19,510 bases of DNA from NCBI GenBank assembly GCA_027600665.1, contig JADGJL010000507.1, forward strand, positions 1 through 19,510, read 5' to 3'. Positions 10,601 through 19,432 of the stretch are shown in pieces. The stretch comes from Irineochytrium annulatum (taxonomy: Eukaryota; Chytridiomycota; Chytridiomycetes; Chytridiales; Chytridiaceae). The position numbers and the translations under genes are program-made. The notes beneath the pieces are model-generated. The model saw only the letters and a program-made list of their open reading frames with translations, made no database searches and was not told the DNA's origin. Each line of letters opens with the position of its first letter. Position 1 is the first letter of the stretch.

Positions 10601-11761
10601 ATCAGCTTCCTCGCAGGAGTTCGAATCGGGACGTACGAGGCAGGAGGCTCGACCACTTTGTAGCCTTGCGTCGGAAGAATAGAGTCTAACTCCTCATCAG
10701 ACATGGGTCGATTCCGTTGGTCGATCTCTTTTTCCCATCGAACGGCGTTGACCGCCTCCGGCGTCATCGGTACATTCATCGCCATTGGGGTAGCAAGGCC
10801 CATGCCGGCGGGGCCGACCGGGGTCGCTCCGAAGGGGTTGTAGTTGACGGGCGTCTCGTCCCATCGTGACTTCTTCGGTGTCCCAGGCACCGTGGCATTC
10901 GATCGCGGGGTAGCGTCCCAGGCAGAGGCAGAGGAGGATTCCGAAGCGGGCGTTTCGTCCCATCGGTTCCTCTTTCTAGCACCAGGCGCCTTCGACGCCG
11001 TTTCGGACTCGTCTTCCCACTCCGACTTCTTCAGACTCGCTGCAGCGGCGGCCAGATCCGATGTCGGAGCAGGTGTCCCCTTCGCATCCATCGCATCCCA
11101 CCTTCGCTTTTTCCCCTTTGATTCAGACGGTGCCGAGATCGCGGGCTTCGACGCCAGCTCCTTTCGCGCTTCCTCCGCTGCCACAGCCCGCTCCTCCTCC
11201 TTCTCCCGGATTTTTCTCCGCAACGCGGCCTCCTCCCGATCAAGCTCATGCTCCTTAATGACTTCACTGTACGACCGCGCCTTCGACGACCCCTCGCCCT
11301 TACCGGTGCTGAAAGCGTCCTTGCGCTCGGGAGAAAGCGCGCGAGCCTGACGACCCTTCCTCCGATAATCATCCTCCCTGTCCGCGATAACCCGCGAGTT
11401 CCCCTTCCCGGCCATCGGATCAGCCGTCGGATCCTCCATGGCCGCAATATCCTCATACACCTCCTTCGGCGCCGTGTACGAGGTCAGCTTCTTTCGCTCC
11501 GTGGGTGCAGGCCTGTCGTCATCGTCCATGTCGTTGACATGCAAAGAGGTATCGTACTGGTCATCGTCGCGCGCGTCGTCGTAGACGTCCTGCGAAGTCT
11601 CAGCTCGGGACAAATCAACTGCCGGCTCTCACCTTATCATAAACAACTGCGCCCACCAAGGGGATCTTGTCGGGCTGCTGGTAGCCCGCCGGGGCCGCCT
11701 TCGCCTTCTTCGCTGCCTCCCGCTTGGCCTGGGCCGACCGAATTTCCTCGTCAATGTCCAT
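7645..11761 (-). CDS. SF3B1: Splicing factor 3B subunit 1 (SF3b155)
   Basis: HEAT-repeat scaffold of the U2 snRNP SF3b complex, holding the branch-point duplex in the spliceosome. Exons 11761-11633, 11589-10204, 10149-9314, 9271-8584, 8528-8340, 8284-7988, 7941-7715 and 7669-7645 join to 1258 codons (human 1304). The N-terminal third has Trp-based U2AF-homology ligand motifs ([22 protein letters not shown]) and TP sites, then the p14/SF3B6-binding stretch with [11 protein letters not shown] and [11 protein letters not shown]. The HEAT domain is extremely conserved. Residues equivalent to human Glu622, Arg625, His662, Lys666 and Lys700 are all present, but one extra Glu lies just before the Lys700 position. 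The protein ends [11 protein letters not shown], like the human end. The last intron (7670-7714) is 45 nt and stop-free, so retention would add 15 residues. The start matches a short N-terminal exon typical of fungi. Confidence 0.97.
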
Positions 11762-12064
11762 CCTTGAAATCGCGTAGTTGGACTTCGCAAAAGTTGACAG
11801 CCAAATGAGGAATGATGAACTTTGGGGTGCTGGGATGCATGAACTCGGTATCCAAGACCGGGAGTTACTGATCGCTGGATGATGTGTCTGGCTGCCTAAA
11901 GCATTGGCAAGCGCTTACAATTGATGTACATTGACTAGGCGGCGCTATGGGCGAAAACAATTGATGTAAATGTCATGTTGACGTAAATATCAGTTGTCCG
12001 TGCATGTGGTATAAAAGAAACTGAGAGCGACATGTAAAGATGGTTGCGATGAGCGTCACATAAA
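11762..12064. other. 303-bp spacer, SF3B1 promoter and 3' flank of the CYBC1-like gene
   Basis: Both neighbours are on the minus strand, so this should be the SF3B1 promoter. It holds three copies of a TTGAYGTAMAT motif (listed separately). A TATAAAAG stretch at 12010-12017 lies on the plus strand and so points away from SF3B1. No gene is seen. Confidence 0.5.
11921..11988. repeat. Three direct copies of TTGAYGTAMAT upstream of SF3B1
   Basis: TTGATGTACAT (11921-11931), TTGATGTAAAT (11961-11971) and TTGACGTAAAT (11978-11988) occur in the same orientation. The first two also share a preceding ACAA. The third contains TGACGTAA, the core recognised by CREB/ATF-type bZIP factors. They lie about 160-240 bp upstream of the SF3B1 start codon. 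A role as transcription factor sites is inferred. Confidence 0.4.
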
Positions 12065-12690
12065 CTACTTCTTATCACGGAAGGGATTGGCCTTGATGCT
12101 CATGAACTTCATAATGTCCGTTGCAGTTTTTTCCAAAACTTTGCGATTGTCATCTCCCACAACCAAGCTATCGGAAACCCGCATCCTGAACAACCCGTGG
12201 CTCGACATGAACTCAAACTCCATCGCCCACCCCTTTTTCTTGGAAGTGATATCGTCTTCAACAACCTCCACCTTTCCGTAGGACGCGTAATTTGGTTAGA
12301 TTGTAAATCCCCACCACGATGTGTCACACACCTGCACCAGCTCATCGGCGATAGCCACACGCTTCCACTGCAGTTGCCCCAGCTTCGTTTTTGTTATGAC
12401 GACCTCGTTCTTCTTTTTGTCCAGCGTCGCAACAAACGAGCAGTCGATCATGCACCAGCCCAAGTACACAAACATGACGGCGGCAAGGGCTTTGATCCAC
12501 AGGTCGCCGAAGCTAATCAACAGGAGAAAGAACCCAACCTTACTACGTGAATGAGTTTCTCGCCAACAAAGTCTGAGCTTACCGCAATCAGTCCCCCGGC
12601 GATAGCATAATCCACCTGCGTAGGCTCAACCAGGCAGACCTCCATCCTGTCTGCCGTCTTTGACACGCGCGGGCTGATGTTTCCTCCCAT
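12065..12690 (-). CDS. CYBC1/EROS-like two-TM membrane protein
   Basis: Three exons (12690-12583, 12538-12332, 12271-12065; introns 44 and 60 nt) join to 173 codons; human CYBC1 is 187. A short N-terminus leads to a hydrophobic hairpin: IAVGFFLLLISFG, then LWIKALAAVMFVYLGWCMID (about residues 35-70). A soluble, beta-rich domain follows, with DKKKNEVVITKTKLG, then VEVVEDDITSKKKGW and a final amphipathic helix (KVLEKTATDIMKFM). The order matches my memory of CYBC1 (EROS, the ER chaperone of the NADPH oxidase gp91/p22 heterodimer, related to plastid Ycf4): TM hairpin, a DK-TGKVVLKT strand, a V-VEEEKVRYFGKGY strand pair and a terminal helix. Identity is low and judged by eye, so another small membrane family is possible. 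The ATG at 12690 is the first in frame; in-frame codons upstream have no ATG. It is head-to-head with the uridine kinase gene. Confidence 0.5.
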
Positions 12691-12804
12691 TCCAGGTTGC
12701 CCTTGTACTCTACTCCACACACCGCAGGTGGTCTTTTTTCGATTGATCAATTATTGTGACCCGCGCCAGCGTCGGGCCTCGCTTTCATCTTACGCGCTTG
12801 CAAC
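12691..12804. promoter_or_regulatory. Shared head-to-head promoter region, CYBC1-like / uridine kinase
   Basis: 114 bp separate the two divergent start codons. The region contains a T-rich tract and a perfect 10-bp palindrome, ATTGATCAAT (12742-12751), near the middle. Its role as a bidirectional promoter is inferred from spacing. Confidence 0.45.
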
Positions 12805-14494
12805 ATGTGGAAAGGACGGGCTCCATGGTATTCGATCGACGGGCAGGTTCGGACGCCATATGTCATCGGCGTCGCGGGAGGATCGGCCTCTGGGAAGACA
12901 AGTGTCGCCGCCAGGATTATTCAGAAGCTAGGCGTCCCATGGGTCGTGTTGCTTCAGATGGACTCTTTCTATCTGGTCAGAAAAGCTTTTTGTGAATTTC
13001 GCGCTTATTTGATTTTTGGACAGCCTTTGAAAAAGGAGCAACGCGACGCCGCTTATCGGAACGATTACGATTTCGACAGCCCGAACGCCTTCGATTTTGA
13101 GCTGCTTTACAAAACTCTCTCGAACCTGAAGCAGGGCGTCAAGGTGGATGTCCCGGTTTACGACTTTTCGACGCATTCGCGCTTAGACAAGACCACGTCC
13201 ATGTACGGCGCGAATGTGATCATCTTTGAGGGCATCTTTGCTTTGTATGATCCGCATGTCCGCTCCCTGATGGTGCGTGGAGATAATCGGCGACGGCTGA
13301 TTTAACGCAGTATTCCAGGATTTGCAGCTTTTTGTTGATACCGATGCTGACATCAGGCTTGCGCGCCGGTTAAAGCGCGATATCGCTGAGAGGGGGAGAG
13401 ACACACGCGGTGTACTGGAACAGTACCAGAAATTCGTCAAGCCCGCGTACGATGACCACATTGCGAAGACGATGAAGTTTGCCGACAGTAGGTGGGGCGC
13501 TTGAATAAGTGAGCTAACCGATTTGATTAGTCATTATTCCGAGGGGCTTGGATAACGTTGGTAAGCTTTAGATCTACGAGTCGTTTGCTTATCATTTGCA
13601 AGCTGCTATCGACATTATCACGAAGCAAGTTGTGCGGGAGTTGAATGCCAGAGGTCTCACTCTTCGCGGCGATTTGGCGAACCTGTCGATTTCAAAGGAC
13701 AACCCGCCAAAATCCCTGATTATCCTGAAGAGCCGCCCACAGCTGAAAGCCTTGCACACCCTGATCCGAGATCAGATCACCAGCCGCGACGATTTCCTCT
13801 TCTATGCGCATCGATTATCGAGGATGGTTGTGGAAAGGGGTCTGGAGCTGCTCTCGTATGAGGATTCCCCGGTTACGACTCCGACCTCTCACGTGTACGG
13901 AGGGAAGGTGCTGAAGGAGAAGTTATGCGGCGTTTCGGTTATCCGCAGCGGCGCAACGATGGAACATGGGTTGCGCCAGGTTGTGCAGGATATCCCTCTC
14001 GGCAAGATACTGATTCAAACCGACGCGTCGACAGGTGAACCGCAGCTGCACTACTGCAAGCTAGTGAGTTCCACTTTGATTCTACTTTATATCCTCAAGG
14101 CTAACGTATGTTCTTCAGCCTAAAGACATCAAAGAGATGAAGGTGATGGTTATGGACGCGACGATCGCGACCGGTGCGGCGGCGCTGATGGCCATTCGCG
14201 TTCTTTTGGATCACGGTGTTCCTGAGGAGAATATCATATTCCTTACCCTCATTGCGGCACCCCCCGGCATCGGAGCCATTGCTCATGCGTTCCCTGAAGT
14301 GAAGGTGTGCACGATTTCTTGTGTTCATGTCTGAAGCTAACCGAATGAAGATCATCACGAGCGAACTCGATGACGAGCTGACGGAGGACTTTCGGATTTT
14401 GCCGGGTATTGGAAATTTTGGCGTAAGTGATAGCAAAAGTTGATTTCTGTCTTCTAAGAGGGCTGCTTAGGATCGGTACTTTGGGACGTCATAG
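12805..14494 (+). CDS. Uridine-cytidine kinase fused to a UPRT-like domain (UCKL1/URK1 type)
   Basis: Cytosolic pyrimidine-salvage enzyme that phosphorylates uridine/cytidine to UMP/CMP. Exons: 12805-12975, 13024-13272, 13319-13487, 13531-13560, 13603-14063, 14119-14304, 14351-14422, 14471-14494, joining to 453 codons. The kinase half has the P-loop GGSASGKTS (25-33), QMDSFY, the nucleoside-binding [35 protein letters not shown] and the lid RGRD. The C-terminal half is a UPRT domain: [30 protein letters not shown], a PRPP-loop position reading [19 protein letters not shown], and the end PGIGNFGDRYFGTS. The PRPP loop departs from the DPMLATG consensus of active UPRTs in the same way as animal UCKL1, so kinase activity is more certain than phosphoribosyltransferase activity. 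The first intron (12976-13023) is 48 nt and stop-free. The first ATG in frame is used. Confidence 0.96.
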
Positions 14495-15030
14495 ACATGT
14501 AGAAACGACAATACGACAAATTAGACTGATAAGTTACTTAATAAACTAAAGAGGTTTTTCTAACGATCGGATCGTTGTTGGGGCAATCAAGTGTTACCAT
14601 ACCGCGTATTCCATTCAATAATAAACAGGTTTAACTAAACATTAAGGAAAGGATTTCGACTCCAAAATAATCGCCATATTAGTAAATAGGAAGACACTAA
14701 CGGCTTGGACAATACCACGCTGGGGAGACGTCGTGACGGTCGGGATGATCGTGATGGAGTCAGGCAGTTGTCAGGGGACGCCATTGCATTTTTGAAAAGT
14801 TGCTCGAGAGGTAAGGGGTCGCTGCGAGGGGAGCCACCACGGAGACTCAAGGCGGAGAGGACGACCGGGCAGGGCTGGGGCCACGGTTGCCATGCCTGCG
14901 AAGCGGGGTCGTAAAGGCGGGGCGCTTAAAGGCTCTTGGCCAGAAAGTGTCCGGAACTACTGAGTCCAGCTGGCCGAACATCCTCGGGCGAACTTACTAA
15001 TCCGACAATGAATCGTCTGCAGGAGAGGCC
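14495..15030. other. 536-bp spacer: 3' flank of uridine kinase and leader of the next gene
   Basis: The first 200 bp are A/T-rich and hold the poly(A) candidates; from about 14700 the sequence turns G-rich. A perfect TACTAAT branch-point sequence (14995-15001) followed by an acceptor CTGCAG (ending at 15022) suggests that an intron ends just before the start codon at 15031. The upstream exon would then be non-coding or begin at an ATG near 14892. Confidence 0.45.
14540..14625 (+). terminator. Possible poly(A) signals of the uridine kinase gene
   Basis: AATAAA occurs at 14540-14545, 46 bp past the stop, and again at 14620-14625, in an A/T-rich stretch right after the gene. The first is well placed for a fungal 3' end, but usage cannot be seen from sequence. 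Confidence 0.4.
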
Positions 15031-16532
15031 ATGGCCGAGCCAGGAAGCGACGATGAGTATATCCTGGAGAGCGGGGGACTTGGTATGTGCACTTTCGGTG
15101 TTGCTCTCTTCGAAACCCGATGACGGTTGTTACAGATCAGCACCGCATTCGCATCCTGAACGAGACGAAAAATGTTTCCTCGTTCGTGGTTATCGGGCAG
15201 ACATTGCATAAGCTGTATTACGGTAATTGCTGGTGGGACGTGATGGGTGGCTGACCTGTCCTGCAGAGGACAAGCTGATGAAGACACAGAAGGAGTTCCT
15301 CGAGTGGACGAAACAGAACCTCGGGTTTTCGAAATCCACGACCTACGAGTACATTATTTCGTATCGAATCTACTCAGAAATTGCAAGCAAAATCGGTAAA
15401 GACTATCGGCCGCCGATGTATCAGTCGCACTGTCAGCTGTTGTCAAAGGTCCCTCAGAAGAAGCTCGTCGAAGTTTGGGGCGACGTTTGCAATCAGGCGC
15501 CCAATGGAGTGATCACGACGGCGTTCCTGGAGGCTTATCTCGATAAGCACAACTTGCGTTCGAAGACCGGTAGAATTTCAATGCACAGTTCGGCGGATAC
15601 GAGCGTGGACATACCTGGGCTTAACGGAGATGAGCTTGATGGTGACGAGAATGGGATGATCGAGTCCGGCTCCGTGTCGGGTCATGGCCACAGCTCTCAG
15701 TACATGGATTCTGCCAACAACATGCTCGGTCAAATGGCGCAGCTACCTATCAATGAAGCTTTGATCTTTGAACTCAGCAAGAGCGTCGTCGTGGCCAATC
15801 AATTTGACATGATCCTGCAGTGTGTGGAGGACTTCCGAGCAGCCGAGCCTCGCGTCTGGTACGGGCGGCTGTGGGCAAACCTTACTTCCGTTCGACCTTT
15901 GACGACGTCCACGACCTACTCATCACCGGCGAGCTCAATCCCCGCGTCTCAATTATTCGAAGGAGGACTGGAGCATCTCCTGCGAATCATCTTCACAAAA
16001 TTCGCAAACAAGGAGTTTTCCGAGGGCCTCTTCTTGCTTCGCGCGGAGTTTGGCGCGGATTGGTTCACGCCGATCCTTCAACACCCATACTGTATCCTTC
16101 GGCATACGAATCCCCCTGGCCCCGTAATGGCGCCGCAAGCTCCGCCGCCTTCGAAGCGAAACAAGCGATCCTCCTCAGCCGCTAATTTGAACGTGGGCGT
16201 CCCTCCTGCATTTGAAAGCTACGTGATGTTCTATCTTGGTCCGAACATTAAGGATTTCTGCCATGTGTTCCGATCGATCGGCCTTGTTCCCGGAATCAAC
16301 AGCTGGTATGTCAATGATCATTTAATTTTTGACGTCTTTAACTTCTGGTAGGTCGGCTGTTATGAGTGTCAGCACTGTAATCCCTCCTGTGGGTTTGATG
16401 AATGTCGCGGGAGGGGGGTTAAACGATGACGACAATGACGAAGTTCCTATTGATTCGGATCAAGGCGTCGGGGGTCAGCAAGTCGGCATCACCGAGGCGG
16501 CATCCGCCTTAGTAGATATCGCCCGAACGTGA
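15031..16532 (+). CDS. Unknown conserved-looking protein, DUF3102-like N-terminus, possible methyltransferase-like C-terminus
   Basis: Function not recognised. Exons 15031-15082, 15136-15222, 15267-16305 and 16352-16532 (introns 53, 44, 46 nt) join to 452 codons. The ATG at 15031 has a strong context (GCCATGG). Residues about 18-95 hold a helical module ending NLGFSKSTTYEYIISY, preceded by FVVIGQTLHKLYY. This is like the IGxxL...F..WL...LGFS..TA..Y pattern of phage/bacterial DUF3102 proteins. Then come HCQLLSKVPQKKLVEVW, a Ser/Gly/Asp-rich linker (about 150-200), and a second globular part with EPRVWYGRLWAN, GLFLLRAEFGADWFTPILQ and SYVMFYLGPNIKDFC. The spacing of W-x-N, an LLRxExGxxWF strand-turn and a late hydrophobic strand faintly recalls phage DNA N6-adenine methyltransferases, but no intact NPPY/DPPW motif is readable. 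Bases about 15880-15950 look out of frame (see findings). An upstream coding exon at 14892 is possible. Confidence 0.8.
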
Positions 16533-16765
16533 TTGCTTTTTATTTAAAGTTGCGATAATTATCGCTTGCTTATTATTTGGTTTTAGTGATGTTTTATCGC
16601 TTGATGTATAGCTTTGACGACTGTGTGCGAGCTCGCAAATGTAAATGAATATACGAGATACTTATCATAATTTTTGAGCAAGTTTGTCCTGCGATATTTA
16701 CATTGATATGAAAGACAAGATGCAAAATATGACACAAGGAACTTCGCTGCTAGCCCTTGGGCAAA

Positions 16766-19355
16766 TTATCCCAAATACTTCTCAACCTGCTCAAGAAGGT
16801 CGCCCTGCAGGAAGCATATATAAGCAATCTGCCATTATGTACGCCAAGAATTAACCTTCTTCTTTTCGGGTTTAATCTTCACTGACGTCAAGAACGCTTG
16901 CAGCTGCGCTACCGTCAGCTTCGACAAACTGCCGCGGTCGTAAAGATCTTGGACAGCCTTGATATCAACATCCGGCTTCGCGGCTTTCTTAACGGCCCCG
17001 CCACCCGCCGGCGCCTTTCGCTTTTTGACAACCGGTTCAACCTCCTCGTCGTCGGGCAAAGCTTGGTAGAAGCTCTCGAACAAGTTAGCGCACCTGCGCA
17101 TGATCCTGCTGTTGTCCGGCCTCGTAGCGTCTTCAACGAAATTGCAGCAAGTTAGCGGCCTTCCGCGTGTTCACACGCAATGACAGATGCGTACCGTCCA
17201 CTTCGTTCGCCGCATCTTTCCGGAGTGCCACCGCTTGCAAGTTCGCATAATGGCTTTGGATCATCGGGTTGGGGTAATCATCCAAAGAAAAAATTTTAAG
17301 CGACATCTTATCCATTGCCTCTCCAAGGATATCTGAGGCCCTTTTCAGAGCATCGACCCTAGAACCATCCCACTTATGAGCCGGCGGTCTCCGTATGTCG
17401 TCGCAAAACGGCATAGGCAGCATATGAAATCCGGAGGGACGCTGGAGTTCACCAAGGTCATCAAAAGTTTCGATCTATCACAGTAGTTCAACGCTGCCCC
17501 GCAGTGAAAGAGATTACGTGATCCTACCTGGGGGATTAACGCAACAAGACGCGGGTTTGCGTTCGTGCGAGGTAGGAAGGAGCAGATCACGACCTTCTTT
17601 AACTTGTGTACTCTAGCGACAAACTGGATAAAGAAGCTGGAACTACCCGTGAAGGACTTAACCGGCGTCAGAAACGCACAATTTAAAAAACAGCGCCAAA
17701 ACCTTCTCGTCAGGGAAGACGAAGGTTGAGTGCCCGACGTTGTAGTAGGGCTTTCGGAATATCCTATCCATTGGTTTAAATCCGATCAAACGAAGACCTG
17801 ACGAAAACTTTGGTAAGACGCGCGACGAAGGGATTATGATAACAGTACCAGGGTCCGCAAACTTCTTCATTTCAGCGACCTCGTCTTTGGTGAAAACGGC
17901 CTGCAACTGGTGGTGAGCGCGACATTTGTCAAAACGAGAATTGCGAACCATTTGTCCGCCGTAGGGATAGGCTGAGTCCATATCCGCGGACGACAATGTT
18001 TGCCCCGTCGTCTTCATACTGTAAGTGCATCGCCAATAAAACCATATCTTACGTTACACATGTACGTCGTTTCAATTTTAATCTCATCATTAGTCGTTCC
18101 CAACAGCCACGTGTGCGTCGGCGGCTTCACTTCGGCGTAAAGAGCATATCTGCATTCACAAATAAGATTGCCTCGCGCAACAACAACGTTACCCCGCCAC
18201 GCCAATTTGGAAGTCCTCTCCGAGAATGAAAGGAACACCGAAAGCCTTGCGCTTTCGGAACTCTTTCTGCCGCACTTGAAGGTGCAGGTCGTCAAGCTTA
18301 GTGTTCACTGCCGAACTAGAGTAGTCATCATCCTTGTCGTTGTCAGACGTAGGAATGATATTCTGAAAAAGCGCGCAATTGTTAAAAGTAAGGTTTGCCC
18401 AACAACAAAACGCACCCGGAAGAACGCATTAAAGTCAAACTCCCTTCCATCCGGTGGCAAGGCGAAAAGGTGGATCTTGGCCCCTTCGTCATAAAGGTCC
18501 TTCGGAACGAATAAGGAACAGATCGACCGAAAGGTTCCGAACCTTAGCGCGGGTAGCGGCGGCGGTTCGAGCCTGAACCTTATCCGCGTTCGGGTGATCG
18601 TTGTTTGTCATAAGGAAGACCCGCTTATAGTCCACTTTCTTTGTGCTATTTTAGGTCAGAGGTGCGCGCATGGATCATTCATACTGATTCGCAAAGAGCT
18701 TCCCACAGGCCCACAGCGCATGGTGGAATTCATATTTTTCCGATGCTCCTATCTTGCTTTCGAATTCAGCACGATCTTTTCAGCGATAAACGCTTAGTAC
18801 TTTTCGCGAAGAATAAAGACGGAAAAAACCGGAATGACCGAGCAACACACAAACCTTTCTCCAAACTCTCGAGGTCCTGGATCTTCTTAGCAGACGGCTG
18901 CTCCAACTCTTGAAACACGTAAATGTTGTCGACATTAAGCTCGTTCTTCGACTCTCGCTACAGCACAACATTAGCCACCGTCTGTGTCCAAGATGCCCAT
19001 ACCGTCCCGTAAAATACAATGCCCATTAAGTCCGACGGGCTCATGATGATCTGGTTCATGAGCACCGAAGCTGCAGTGTGCAAGATCCGTTGAAAGCACG
19101 TCTGGCCGGTATCCGTTGCCGTGTGCATGGCCGGCGATGCGTCCACCAGGAAAATCACGCAGTCCCGGCCTTTCATGAGGGCCTATCAGGATAATGGCCG
19201 GTTTACTTCCAAGGACTCATTCGTGGAGGGATCACAAACCTCCGACGACTCCTCCTCCTCGTCGACCTGTTCCTCGTCGTCATCCTGCCTGGCCCAGGAA
19301 GGTTACATTCCCTGTCCCTCCATATTACCCCCTACGTGTACGGGTACGAGCTCAT
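16766..19355 (-). CDS. XRCC6: Ku70 DNA end-binding subunit with C-terminal SAP domain
   Basis: Partner of Ku80 in the ring that loads on DNA ends for non-homologous end joining and at telomeres. Fifteen exons join to 631 codons (human 609): 19355-19336, 19288-19240, 19182-19003, 18957-18855, 18775-18685, 18645-18543, 18499-18416, 18362-18193, 18149-18060, 18018-17849, 17797-17703, 17656-17528, 17474-17177, 17130-16856, 16804-16766. After an acidic start comes the vWA-like domain with GRDCVIFLVDASPAM, IVFYGT, VDNIYVFQELEQPSAKKI, HHALWACGKLF and DYKRVFLMTNND. The core follows with YALYAEVKPPTHTW, FADPGLRLIGFKP, TFVFPDEK, RLVALIPQ and NPMIQSHYANLQAVAL. A basic linker (KKRK...KKAAK) leads to the SAP helix pair SKLTVAQLQAFL...GDLLEQVEKYLG. 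The first two exon junctions (19335/19289 and 19239/19183) are the least certain; the rest align with human Ku70. Confidence 0.94.
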
Positions 19356-19432
19356 CGTCTGCTTTCAGCGGCGGTCTCCTCGCGATCGACAGCGGACGAG
19401 CAGAGGGTTGGAGCAGGGGCGCGGTATGCGAT

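Noticed and set aside
10844..11350. 168-codon open frame on the plus strand
   Set aside because: Exactly antisense to the SF3B1 N-terminal exon. The minus strand is clearly coding, and the plus frame shows only the Ser/Ala/Phe bias expected from reading Lys/Asp/Arg-rich codons backwards.
1..11761. Splicing-gene cluster (U1-70K and SF3B1 in one window)
   Set aside because: The two are over 6 kb apart with unrelated genes between them, so this is most likely chance.
12010..12017. TATAAAAG as a TATA box
   Set aside because: It is on the plus strand while both flanking genes are on the minus strand, and no plus-strand gene starts downstream before 12805.
12670..12690. N-myristoylation signal at the CYBC1-like start (MGGNIS)
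   Set aside because: Gly2 and Ser6 fit, but Pro follows at position 7, which the standard motif excludes; the TM hairpin already explains membrane attachment.
14705..14914. 69-codon plus-strand frame before the unknown gene
   Set aside because: Arg/Gly-rich composition reflects G-rich leader DNA; it does not join in frame to the following gene and matches nothing.
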